This document shows positions 55,762 to 63,616 of a DNA stretch of 64,000 nucleotides, one piece after another; within the stretch, counting starts at the first letter, position 1, and each line of letters starts with the position of its first letter. Source of the DNA: Versatilivorator sp963663845. Lineage in GTDB: Bacteria > Acidobacteriota > Terriglobia > Versatilivoradales > Versatilivoraceae. The stretch covers positions 1,798,001 to 1,862,000 of the forward strand of contig OY760650.2 in assembly GCA_963663845.2 (NCBI GenBank), in the 5' to 3' direction. The translations under genes were made by a program, and so were the position numbers. The notes below the pieces were generated by a model. The model did not search any database. It saw only the letters and a program-made list of their open reading frames with translations, and was not told the origin of the DNA.

Positions 55762-56052
55762 ATGTTGAAGCGCGTCGTTCACCCCGGCGAGATTCTGAGA
55801 GACGAGCTGGCCGAGTTTGGCGTGAGCCCTACGGCATTCGCGCGTCAGATAGATGTGCCCCCCAACCGGGTCAGTCGAATCATCGCCGGCAAGCGTTCCG
55901 TAACCGGCGATACCGCGCTGCGGTTCGGGCACTGGTTCGGGGTAGACCCCCAATTCTGGCTGAACCTCCAGACACAGTTCGACCTCGCCGTCGCTCATCA
56001 ACGGGCCGGCGCTGCCGTGCGTGAACTCCCCACGGCGGCCGCGGTCAGGTAG
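55762..56052 (+). CDS. higA: HigA-family XRE antitoxin
   Basis: The 96-residue protein begins MLKRVVHPGEILRDELAEFGVS and contains a helix-turn-helix (PTAFARQIDVPPNRVSRIIAGKRSVTGDTALRFGHWFG). This is the standard HigA layout. GGAGGG (55748-55753) fixes the ATG at 55762. A HigB toxin, normally immediately upstream, is absent. It is another orphan antitoxin in this zone. Confidence 0.88.
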   Translation: MLKRVVHPGEILRDELAEFGVSPTAFARQIDVPPNRVSRIIAGKRSVTGDTALRFGHWFGVDPQFWLNLQTQFDLAVAHQRAGAAVRELPTAAAVR

Positions 56053-56133
56053 CACCGCGGCGATGTCAATCGTTCAGCGGTTTGCCGCACCGCTGGCGGC
56101 GGCGGTCGGGAGCGGGGAACGTGTCAATGCCCA

Positions 56134-56286
56134 CCCGGGAACGCGGGCGTCTCGCCCGCACAAGACTTGGCGCAAAGGAAACGATCCGGCTGAAGGCTGG
56201 TCGGGTGCGGCTTGCAGGGAAGTGACCTGGGATGGGAGGCTGATTGCAGGATCAAGGTGCGGGCGGGACGCCCGCGCTCCCGGGGG
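56134..56286. repeat. REPIN-like pair of inverted palindromes upstream of hsdM
   Basis: Two palindromic REP sequences, GCGGGCGTCTCGCCCGC (56143-56159) and its inverted counterpart GCGGGCGGGACGCCCGC (56259-56275), flank ~100 bp. Flanks CCCGGGAACGCG and CGCGCTCCCGGG also pair. The palindromes are the same as in the 411-bp repeats, but the spacer sequence differs. It lies between higA and hsdM. Confidence 0.7.
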
Positions 56287-56337
56287 GTGTCCTTCCGACG
56301 AATTTTGCAAAAGCCTCGCCTGAGAGAAAAGGGAATC

Positions 56338-57984
56338 ATGGCAAGGACAAAATCGGGGAAAACTCCCTCCAAAACAGGCGCAAAGCCCGGCGGCAGCGGC
56401 GCTACGACAGGCTACGAGGCTGACCTCTGGCGCATGGCCGACGCCCTGCGCGGCAGCATGGACGCGGCCGAATACAAGCACGTCGTCCTGGGCCTCATCT
56501 TTCTGAAATACATCTCCGACGCCTTCGAGGAGCGCCATGCGGCCGTGCTGGCCGAATGGGGCAGCGAGGCGGCCGAGGACCGCGACGAGTACATCGCCGA
56601 GAACATCTTCTGGGTGCCGCCCGAGGCCCGCTGGGCCAATCTGAAGTCCCAGGCGCGCCAGCCGGCCGTCGGCCAGCTCGTCGACGGCGCCATGGCGGGC
56701 ATCGAGCGCGACAACCGGGCGCTCAAGGAGGTGCTGCCCAAGGACTACGCCCGCCCGTCGCTCGACAAGCAGCGGCTCGGCCAACTCATCGACCTCGTCA
56801 GCAACATTCGGGTGGGCGACGAGGAAGCCCGCTCCAAGGACGTGCTGGGCCGGGTCTACGAGTACTTCCTGTCCCAGTTCGCCAGCGCCGAGGGCAAGAA
56901 GGGCGGCGAGTTCTACACCCCGCGCTGCGTGGTCAAGCTGCTGGTCGAGATGCTGGAGCCCTGGCGGGGCCGCGTCTACGATCCCTGCTGCGGCTCCTCC
57001 GGCATGTTCGTGCAGTCGTTGGAGTTCATCCGGGCTCACGCCAGCGGCAACGGGAACGGCGGAAAGGCGGGGGCCGACATCTCCATCTACGGCCAGGAAT
57101 CCAACTACACCACCTGGCGGCTGGCCAGGATGAACCTGGCCATTCGCGGCATCGAGGGCCAGATCGCCCACGGCGACAGCTTCCACAACGACCGCCATCC
57201 CGACCTCAAGGCCGACTTCATCCTGGCGAACCCGCCCTTCAACGTCTCCGACTGGGGCGGCCAGCGGCTCACCCAGGACCAGCGCTGGCAATACGGCGTC
57301 CCGCCCAAGGGCAACGCCAACTTCGCCTGGGTGCAGCACATGGTCCACCACCTCTCGCCCGCCGGCGCGGCCGGCTTCGTGCTCGCCAACGGCTCCATGT
57401 CGTCGAGCCAGTCGAACGAGGGAAACATCCGCCGGTCGCTGATCGAGGCCAACCTGGTGGACTGCATGGTGGCCCTGCCGGGCCAGCTCTTCTACTCCAC
57501 CCAGATCCCCGCCTGCCTCTGGTTCCTGGCGCGCCGGCGTGAGCGGAGCGGTGAGATCCTGTTCATGGATGCCCGCAAGCTGGGACGCATGGTCGACCGC
57601 ACCCACCGCGAGCTGACCGACGAGGACATCGCCCGCATCGCCGGCACCTACCACGCCTGGCGCAACCGTGCTCCCGCTCCCTCAAAGGAAGAGGCCCAAG
57701 AGCGAGGCGGCGCCGGCGACTACCAGGATGTTCCAGGCTTCTGCAAGAGCGCCGCCCTGGAGGAGGTCCGCAAGCACGGCCACGTGCTCACCCCCGGCCG
57801 CTACGTCGGGGCGGAGATTCAGGAGGACGACGGCGAGCCCTTCGAAGACAAGATGAAGCGCCTGGCGGCGCAGTGGCGCAAGCAGCAGGCCGAGGCCGCG
57901 AAGCTGGACGCGGCCATTGAGAAAAACTTGGCGCAGTTGGGATTCAAAGGAAACATGGAGGGGAACAATGATTCGACCCACTGA
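56338..57984 (+). CDS. hsdM: Type I restriction-modification methyltransferase subunit HsdM
   Basis: The 548-residue protein has the HsdM N-terminal helical domain (ADLWRMADALRGSMDAAEYKHVVLGLIFLKYISDAF). The N6-adenine methyltransferase core follows, with GGEFYTPRCVVKLLVEML, motif I YDPCCGSSGMF (Asp215) and motif IV NPPF (Asn298). The C-terminal coiled region reads KQQAEAAKLDAAIEKNLAQLGF. It methylates adenine in the site chosen by HsdS. The gene ends 17 nt inside the DUF2442 gene. A second, diverged copy of its last ~30 codons lies at 60214-60309. No HsdR is visible in the window. Confidence 0.95.
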   Translation: MARTKSGKTPSKTGAKPGGSGATTGYEADLWRMADALRGSMDAAEYKHVVLGLIFLKYISDAFEERHAAVLAEWGSEAAEDRDEYIAENIFWVPPEARWANLKSQARQPAVGQLVDGAMAGIERDNRALKEVLPKDYARPSLDKQRLGQLIDLVSNIRVGDEEARSKDVLGRVYEYFLSQFASAEGKKGGEFYTPRCVVKLLVEMLEPWRGRVYDPCCGSSGMFVQSLEFIRAHASGNGNGGKAGADISIYGQESNYTTWRLARMNLAIRGIEGQIAHGDSFHNDRHPDLKADFILANPPFNVSDWGGQRLTQDQRWQYGVPPKGNANFAWVQHMVHHLSPAGAAGFVLANGSMSSSQSNEGNIRRSLIEANLVDCMVALPGQLFYSTQIPACLWFLARRRERSGEILFMDARKLGRMVDRTHRELTDEDIARIAGTYHAWRNRAPAPSKEEAQERGGAGDYQDVPGFCKSAALEEVRKHGHVLTPGRYVGAEIQEDDGEPFEDKMKRLAAQWRKQQAEAAKLDAAIEKNLAQLGFKGNMEGNNDSTH

Positions 57985-58252
57985 GGTAGAAGCCCGAGAC
58001 GGATACCGAATCTGGCTTCGGTATTCGGACGGCACTGCCGGAGAGATCGACCTGTCCCATCTGTGTGGGCAAGGCGTTTTCGCAGTCTGGAAGGAGCCGG
58101 GTTACTTCGAAAGAGTACACGTCACCCCACACAGAGCCATAGCCTGGGACGATCAAATCGAGCTTTGCCCGGATGCGCTCTATATGAAACTCACCGGGAA
58201 ATCGTTCGACCAAATGCCGACCGACGTCAACGTACCAGTCCACAATGCCTGA
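57968..58252 (+). CDS. DUF2442 domain protein
   Basis: The 94-residue protein follows the DUF2442 pattern: V-A-DGYRIWLRYSDGTAGEIDLSHL, GVFAVWKEPGYFERVHV and IAWDDQIELCPDALYM. GGAGGGG precedes the ATG at 57968, which overlaps the hsdM end by 17 nt. Function is unknown; members often pair with a DUF4160 gene in toxin-antitoxin-like units. Here the partner is reduced to a vestige at 58245. Confidence 0.83.
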   Translation: MIRPTEVEARDGYRIWLRYSDGTAGEIDLSHLCGQGVFAVWKEPGYFERVHVTPHRAIAWDDQIELCPDALYMKLTGKSFDQMPTDVNVPVHNA

Positions 58253-58290
58253 ACTATGCCGCTTCCATGGAATCGTCATTGACGGCAAGA
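58245..58290 (+). pseudogene. DUF4160 gene vestige
   Basis: An ATG overlapping the DUF2442 stop opens MPELCRFHGIVIDG, close to the DUF4160 start (MPEISRFFGIVI). Similarity ends within 15 residues and the frame then reads unrelated sequence into the AAA ATPase gene. This looks like the 5' scrap of the usual DUF2442 partner. Confidence 0.5.
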
Positions 58291-58344
58291 GCATCCGGCG
58301 CAATCTGAAATCGGCACAGACAGTATCTCGGCAGGAAGGAGGAT

Positions 58345-59538
58345 ATGGAACGCATGAATTTCATTCAAACCATCCGTTTGAACAACATACTCTCCTATGG
58401 CTCCGGCGATGACGAATTTCCCCTGAAACCGCTGAACGTTCTTATCGGGCCCAACGCTTCCGGGAAGTCGAACCTGGTCGAAGCACTGTCGCTTCTCGCC
58501 GCCGCTCCCGGGGATCTTCAGGCGACGATTCGCGAGGGAGGGGGAATTCGCGATTGGCTCTGGAAAGGGGCTCACCGACGTGCACCGGCAACCGTGGAGG
58601 TTACCGTCGAAAACCCGCAGGGACCGATGCCGCTCCGGTATCGACTGTCCTTCACCGAGACTGGGGCGCGATTCGAGCTTAGAGACGAAGCGGTCGAGGA
58701 CCAAAGCAAGACGAATCCACGCGAAGCGCAGCCCTATTGCTACTATCGCTACCAGGGAGGCCGCCCGCTGCTGAACGTCAGAGAGGAAGCCAGATTCGAG
58801 CGGCATCTCATGCAGGAAGACGTCAAGCCCGACCAGTCCATTCTGTCGCAGCGGCGGGACCCCGACTCCTACCCGGAGTTGACCTACCTGGCCGACCGGT
58901 TCGAGCAGATGCGCTTCTACCGTGAGTTCCACGTCGGACGCCACACGCCGCCCCGGCTTCCGCAGAAGGCGGATCTTGAACAGAGCCAGTTATTGGAGGA
59001 TGCCTCGAATCTCGGCCTGGTGCTGAACGACCTGCTGAACCAACCGCCCGTCAAGCGCCAGTTGCTGGAAAGTCTCCGTGCACTCTATTCGTCGGTGGAA
59101 GATGTCTTCACCAGCGTGAGCGGTGGCACGGTGCAGATATTCTTCCACGAGAAGGACCTGAGCCACCCCGTGCCGGCCACGCGGCTGTCTGACGGAAGTC
59201 TGCGCTACCTCTGCCTGCTTGCAGTGCTCTGCCATCCCGACCCGCCTCCGGTCGTCTGCATCGAGCAGCCGGAACTGGGTTTGCATCCCGACGTGATCCC
59301 CCAGGTGGTGAGGCTCATGGTCGAAGCGTCGTCGCGGAGCCAGCTCTTCGTTACGACCCACTCCGACATCCTCGTCGATGAACTAACCGGCAGGCCGGAC
59401 TCCGTGATCATCTGCGAGAAGTCCGATGGGGCGACACAACTCCGCCGTCTTGACGCGGTGGAACTCAAACCCTGGCTCGACAAGTACCGGCTTGGGGAAC
59501 TCTGGATGCGCGGAGAAATCGGAGGGACTCGATGGTGA
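58345..59538 (+). CDS. AAA (ABC/OLD/RecF-type) ATPase, partner of DUF4276
   Basis: The 397-residue protein has the AAA_21/RecF-like layout: Walker A LIGPNASGKSN (34-44), a signature-like RLSDGSLRYLCLLAVL, Walker B VVCIEQPELGLHPDVIP and a D-loop/switch histidine LFVTTHSDIL. The large insertion between the Walker motifs is helical. Such ATPases form OLD-, PARIS- and Gabija-type defence complexes with a TOPRIM nuclease. Its 3' end overlaps the DUF4276 gene by 7 nt. AAGGAGG lies only 2 nt before ATG 58345, so the in-frame ATG at 58354 is also possible. Confidence 0.88.
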   Translation: MERMNFIQTIRLNNILSYGSGDDEFPLKPLNVLIGPNASGKSNLVEALSLLAAAPGDLQATIREGGGIRDWLWKGAHRRAPATVEVTVENPQGPMPLRYRLSFTETGARFELRDEAVEDQSKTNPREAQPYCYYRYQGGRPLLNVREEARFERHLMQEDVKPDQSILSQRRDPDSYPELTYLADRFEQMRFYREFHVGRHTPPRLPQKADLEQSQLLEDASNLGLVLNDLLNQPPVKRQLLESLRALYSSVEDVFTSVSGGTVQIFFHEKDLSHPVPATRLSDGSLRYLCLLAVLCHPDPPPVVCIEQPELGLHPDVIPQVVRLMVEASSRSQLFVTTHSDILVDELTGRPDSVIICEKSDGATQLRRLDAVELKPWLDKYRLGELWMRGEIGGTRW

Positions 59539-60131
59539 GCATCAAGCTCTACGTGGAAGGCGGAGGTGACAGCAAGGCGCTGAAGATGGCGTGCCGCAGG
59601 GGTTTTCGAAGATTTCTCGAGAGAGCGGGGTTGACCGGAAGGCTGCCCCGCATCGTGGCTGCCGGCAGCCGCCAGAACGCTTACGAGAGCTTCAAGACAG
59701 CACATGACCACGGAACCGGGACGGTTCTGCTTCTCGTGGATGCCGAGGGGCCGGTAACGGAAGATGGTCCGTGGCGACATCTCAGGACCCATGACGGCTG
59801 GAACCGCCCCGACGGCGCCACGGACGAACAATGTCATCTCATGGTGGAGGTCATGGAATCCTGGTTCCTGGCTGATCGTGAGGGGCTCGAAGCATTTTAC
59901 GGCCAAGGCTACCGGTCGAACGCGCTCCCGCCGAGTCGGAACGTCGAACGGATTCCCAAGGGAGATGTCCGCGATGGCCTTGCGCAAGCTACACGAAACA
60001 GTACGAAGGGCCGCTATGACAAGGGAGCGCATAGCTTCAGGATACTGGAGAATCTGGAACCGCCGAAAGTCAGGGAGGCGGCGTCCCATGCAGATCGCTT
60101 CATCAGCACACTTTCGAGACTTTTTAGTTAG
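59532..60131 (+). CDS. DUF4276 family protein (TOPRIM-like), partner of the AAA ATPase
   Basis: The 199-residue protein has IKLYVEGGGDSKAL (Glu9, Asp13) and GTVLLLVDAEGPV (Asp70, Glu72), which fit the TOPRIM E and D-x-D/E sites. DEQCHLMVEVMESWFLADRE and SFRILENLEPPKV are typical of DUF4276. It is probably the nuclease or effector of a two-gene ATPase-TOPRIM system, analogous to AriA-AriB of PARIS in layout but with a different effector family. This is inferred, because the ligand and trigger are unknown. Confidence 0.8.
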   Translation: MVSIKLYVEGGGDSKALKMACRRGFRRFLERAGLTGRLPRIVAAGSRQNAYESFKTAHDHGTGTVLLLVDAEGPVTEDGPWRHLRTHDGWNRPDGATDEQCHLMVEVMESWFLADREGLEAFYGQGYRSNALPPSRNVERIPKGDVRDGLAQATRNSTKGRYDKGAHSFRILENLEPPKVREAASHADRFISTLSRLFS

Positions 60132-60213
60132 TAGTCGCACCTGATTGCTTTCGACCTGAACGCTTCGGAGTGCTCGAGCATCCTCTTGCGGCGAGCGTCA
60201 CGGGCAGCGAGTC

Positions 60214-60309
60214 CGGCGGTGCAAGCAGCAGTCTGAGGCCGCGAGACTGGACCGGGCGATCGAGAAGAACTTGGAGCAGATGGGCTTTGGCGATGGTGAG
60301 GCAAAATGA
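60214..60309 (+). pseudogene. Residual 3' end of the original hsdM
   Basis: Just after the DUF4276 gene the DNA encodes KQQSEAARLDRAIEKNLEQMGFGDGEAK and a stop. This aligns with the HsdM tail KQQAEAAKLDAAIEKNLAQLGF at 16 of 22 positions. The stop TGA overlaps the hepT ATG (ATGA), the arrangement expected of an intact hsdM-hepT junction. The upstream part of this hsdM copy is gone, so an hsdM plus cargo segment replaced it by recombination in the conserved tail. Confidence 0.8.
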
Positions 60310-60728
60310 ACATCAACACGGAGTTCCTCAGGCGCTGCCTCGATAGGTTGGAGCGCGGCTTGAATGAACTCCAGCGCAGCGACCCGGATGACATTACCTA
60401 CGACATCTATCGTGCGGCCTGCGTCAAGCAGTTCGAGATTGTGCTGGAGCAGAGCGGCAAGTTGCTGAAGAAGCGTCTCCGCGCCTATTTCGCCAGCAAC
60501 CGCCAGGCGGACCGCCTTGTATTCAAGGATCTGTTCCGGCACGCGGCCAAACATGACCTGATCGACCTGGACGCCTGCGAGCGCTGGCTGAAGTACCGCG
60601 ACAATCGCAACGATACCTCCCACGATTACGGCAAGGACTTTGCCGAATCCACCCTGGAGCTATTGCCTGCCTTTCTCGCCGACGCCAAGGCATTGGCTGG
60701 TGTGATCGAAGAGGAGGAAGATGGCTGA
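60306..60728 (+). CDS. hepT: HepT-type HEPN toxin (nucleotidyltransferase substrate-binding, HI0074 family)
   Basis: The 140-residue helical protein has the HEPN RNase motif R-x4-H-x-Y: Arg101, His106, Tyr108 in RNDTSHDY. The N-terminal part, RCLDRLERGLNELQRS ... YRAACVKQFEIVLEQSGKLLKK, matches HI0074. HepT cleaves RNA and is silenced by AMPylation of its tyrosine by MntA. It overlaps the old hsdM stop (ATGA) and mntA (8 nt), so this toxin-antitoxin pair is embedded in the hsd operon. Confidence 0.9.
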   Translation: MNINTEFLRRCLDRLERGLNELQRSDPDDITYDIYRAACVKQFEIVLEQSGKLLKKRLRAYFASNRQADRLVFKDLFRHAAKHDLIDLDACERWLKYRDNRNDTSHDYGKDFAESTLELLPAFLADAKALAGVIEEEEDG

Positions 60729-61041
60729 GCGGCTTCATCTGTTGCCGAGGCACCGCCAACAGATCGAGGCGCTGCTGCGCCGGCATCTGCCCGGGGTGGA
60801 GGTGTGGGCCTATGGCAGCCGCATCAGTGGCCGAAGCCATGAAGGCAGCGACCTGGATCTCGTGTTACGCGGCTCAGGCCTCGCCAAGATTGAACTCTCA
60901 CGGCTGGCAGACTTCGAGGAAGCGCTGCGTGAATCCACCATTCCTTTCCTGGTGGAAGCCCGCGACTGGGCGCGCCTGCCGCAAGACTTCCACCGCGAAA
61001 TCGAACGTGATCATGTGGTGCTGGTGGGGAGAGAGGAGTAG
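60721..61041 (+). CDS. mntA: MntA-type minimal nucleotidyltransferase antitoxin
   Basis: The 106-residue protein has the nucleotidyltransferase signature GSRISGRSHEGSDLDLVL (Gly32-Ser33, Asp44, Asp46) and a later FLVEARDWARLP strand. It would AMPylate HepT to block its RNase activity. The gene overlaps hepT by 8 nt and ends 3 bp before the hsdS start. Confidence 0.92.
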   Translation: MAERLHLLPRHRQQIEALLRRHLPGVEVWAYGSRISGRSHEGSDLDLVLRGSGLAKIELSRLADFEEALRESTIPFLVEARDWARLPQDFHREIERDHVVLVGREE

Positions 61042-61044
61042 GGA

Positions 61045-62448
61045 ATGGTGGGTGAGTGGCACACCGTGGCTCTAGCTGAGGCCCCTGTCGAGATCATCGA
61101 CGGAGATCGAGGCAAAAACTATCCAAAGCAGCAGGAATTCCTAGAAAGCGGGCACTGTCTATTTCTCAATGCTGGGAATGTCACTACTGACGGCTTCAAT
61201 TTTTCCTCGTGCGTCTTTATCTCATCGGATAGAGATCGGCGCCTTCGAAAAGGAAAATTAGCTCGACACGATGTGGTCCTAACCACAAGGGGGACTATAG
61301 GCAAATGTGCCTATTTTGATGAGTCAGTTCCTTATGAGCAAATCCGAATAAACTCGGGGATGGTAATTTTGCGGGCGTTGAAGCCTGCACTTCACTCTCG
61401 TTATCTCTATCTTGTAATTCGATCAAAGTTGTTTCTCGCTCAGATTCAGGCACTTCGCACAGGTAGCGCGCAGCCTCAGCTTCCTATTAGAGATATCGAG
61501 AAGATAAGTATCCCGCTTCCACCCATACCCGAGCAGCACGCCATAGCCCACATCTTGGGCACCCTCGACGACAAGATCGAGCTGAATCGCCGGATTAACG
61601 AGACGCTGGAGGAGATGGCGCGGGCGCTGTTCAAGTCCTGGTTCGTCGACTTCGACCCCGTCCACGCCAAAGCCACCCTCAAACATCACGAGCCGAGTTC
61701 CTCTCAACGGGGGAGTGATTGGACCGTTGAACGCGCTCGCGCTTATCTCGACAGCATCGACCCCGACATAGCAACCTTGTTCCCGGACAGATTTGTGGAC
61801 TCCGAACTCGGCCCAATTCCGGAAGGGTGGGAGGTGAGGGCGTTGGGGGAGTTCTTCGAAGCGGAAAGGGGATTGTCATACAAAGGTTCGGCGCTCTCGT
61901 CTTTCGGTGTGCCGATGCACAACCTTAACTCCGTCTTTGAAGGTGGAGGCTACAAGAACGACGGCATAAAGTACTACAGTGGCGACTATCGACCCCGGCA
62001 TGTTGTACAACCTGGGGATGTGATAGTTGCCAACACGGAGCAAGGCCATGACCGGTTACTGATTGGGTTTGCGGCAATCGTGCCGAAGTACTTTGGCGAC
62101 AATGGATTGTTCAGTCATCACCTATATAGAGTGCGACATAAGAGTTCGGTTGCTTACGCGCCGGACTTCGTCTGCCCACTACTGAACACGCAGGCCATTC
62201 ACGACACGGTCAGCGGATATGCTACAGGCACCACGGTCAACATGCTGCCGGTCGATGCGCTGAAGATTCCGCGTTTTGTGGCACCGCCGGCTCAGGTTGT
62301 GACCACGTTCAGCACAATTGCTGAAGAGGCGCGCACAAGACAAGAGGCGTTCATCGCAGAATCCCATATTCTTGTCGGCCTGCGCGATGCGCTGCTGCCC
62401 AAGCTCATTTCCGGGGAGATGCGAGTGAGGGACCAATCTAGGCGCTAA
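61045..62448 (+). CDS. hsdS: Type I restriction-modification specificity subunit HsdS
   Basis: The 467-residue protein has two target-recognition domains (~5-155 and ~260-405). They are separated by a conserved helical spacer, IPEQHAIAHILGTLDDKIELNRRINETLEEMARALFKSWFVDF (~158-203), and the end has LRDALLPKLISGEMRV. It directs HsdM and HsdR to a bipartite site. G+C content is lower in TRD1 than in the spacer, consistent with TRD shuffling. No hsdR is seen; it may lie beyond the window. Confidence 0.94.
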   Translation: MVGEWHTVALAEAPVEIIDGDRGKNYPKQQEFLESGHCLFLNAGNVTTDGFNFSSCVFISSDRDRRLRKGKLARHDVVLTTRGTIGKCAYFDESVPYEQIRINSGMVILRALKPALHSRYLYLVIRSKLFLAQIQALRTGSAQPQLPIRDIEKISIPLPPIPEQHAIAHILGTLDDKIELNRRINETLEEMARALFKSWFVDFDPVHAKATLKHHEPSSSQRGSDWTVERARAYLDSIDPDIATLFPDRFVDSELGPIPEGWEVRALGEFFEAERGLSYKGSALSSFGVPMHNLNSVFEGGGYKNDGIKYYSGDYRPRHVVQPGDVIVANTEQGHDRLLIGFAAIVPKYFGDNGLFSHHLYRVRHKSSVAYAPDFVCPLLNTQAIHDTVSGYATGTTVNMLPVDALKIPRFVAPPAQVVTTFSTIAEEARTRQEAFIAESHILVGLRDALLPKLISGEMRVRDQSRR

Positions 62449-62461
62449 TGGGGACAAGCTT

Positions 62462-63616
62462 ATGACAGTACGAGATGATCTATCTGTACTTAACGACGAT
62501 CCATTCAAGCAAGCCCTATCGCAATTCGAAGAGCTTCTTGTTCAAAGTAGACCAGCGTTTCTGCTTGGGGCAGGTTGCAGCAGATGTGTAGGGATTCCTC
62601 TTGCTGGTGAACTCACGAGTCACGTACTACAGAAGGGTAAACTCGATGAAAAAAGCAATACCATTTTGGAATCAGTGAAAAGTCTGTTTGAGGGTGGCGA
62701 ATACGCTCAGATAGAAGATTACCTTAGTGAGCTAATTGATCACTTGGCTATCGCAGAGCGTCGCAAAGTTCGTGGTGCGGCTCGCAAAACTGTTCCAATC
62801 GGAGACAGTGAATACGATGCCGGGCAATTGCGAAACGCGGTCGAGCAAATCAAACAAGCTATCGCTTCTGCCATTGAATCAGAGAAGATTTCGATAGAAA
62901 CACATCGGAACTTTGTTGCCGCTGTTCATCGGCCTGTTCGAGTTGGCAAACAACTACAAGCCGGGGACTCAGTGGACTACCTTATTTTGAACTATGACAC
63001 CATCATTGAGGATGCGTTAGCACTGGAAAAGATTTCATATTCAGATGGCATTGAGGGAGGTGTAACAGGTTGGTGGAGTCCCCAAACGTTTGATCGTGAG
63101 GGATTGGAGGCGCGAGTTTTTAAACTTCATGGATCGATCAACTGGTATGAAGAGTCAGGTGACCCATTGCCACGTCGGGTGAGCCCGAACCTCCAACTTC
63201 GAGGTGATAACCGACACAAAATCCTTATCTGGCCTGCTTCTACCAAGTATCGCGAAACACAAATGGATCCATTCGCGCAACTCACTGAACGGGCTCGCCG
63301 TGCAATGAGGCCCGAACTTGGTCGGCAGCGTGCGCTCGTTATATGTGGATACTCTTTTCGGGACGAGCATATCAACAAAGAGGTAGAGAGAGCACTGCAG
63401 GAGTCCGAGGACAAATTAACCGTCGTCGCGTTCACCAATGAGGACGAGCTAACCGGGGTATTGCAGGCTTGGAACGACAACGTGACACTTCGAGAGCAGG
63501 TGTTGATTTTTGGAAACCGAGGCTTTTTTCACGGAGAGACCAAGGAGTCATCGGATAAAGATCTCCCATGGTGGAAGTTCGAGAACATCACTCGGATACT
63601 TGAGGGGGAACGATGA
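62462..63616 (+). CDS. SIR2-family NAD-processing defence protein
   Basis: The 384-residue protein carries a SIR2 fold: FLLGAGCSR (34-41), LILNYDTIIEDAL (Asn177, Asp179), the catalytic-type KLHGSINWYE (His223) and VICGYSFRDEHIN. In defence systems such SIR2 enzymes deplete NAD when triggered. The gene is clearly AT-richer than the core. Its stop overlaps the next ATG (ATGA), linking it to a HerA-like gene. Confidence 0.87.
   Translation: MTVRDDLSVLNDDPFKQALSQFEELLVQSRPAFLLGAGCSRCVGIPLAGELTSHVLQKGKLDEKSNTILESVKSLFEGGEYAQIEDYLSELIDHLAIAERRKVRGAARKTVPIGDSEYDAGQLRNAVEQIKQAIASAIESEKISIETHRNFVAAVHRPVRVGKQLQAGDSVDYLILNYDTIIEDALALEKISYSDGIEGGVTGWWSPQTFDREGLEARVFKLHGSINWYEESGDPLPRRVSPNLQLRGDNRHKILIWPASTKYRETQMDPFAQLTERARRAMRPELGRQRALVICGYSFRDEHINKEVERALQESEDKLTVVAFTNEDELTGVLQAWNDNVTLREQVLIFGNRGFFHGETKESSDKDLPWWKFENITRILEGER

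Noticed and set aside
57950..60309. Simple transposon insertion with target-site duplication in hsdM
   Set aside because: The duplicated hsdM tails differ at over a quarter of residues and there is no transposase, so recombinational replacement fits better.
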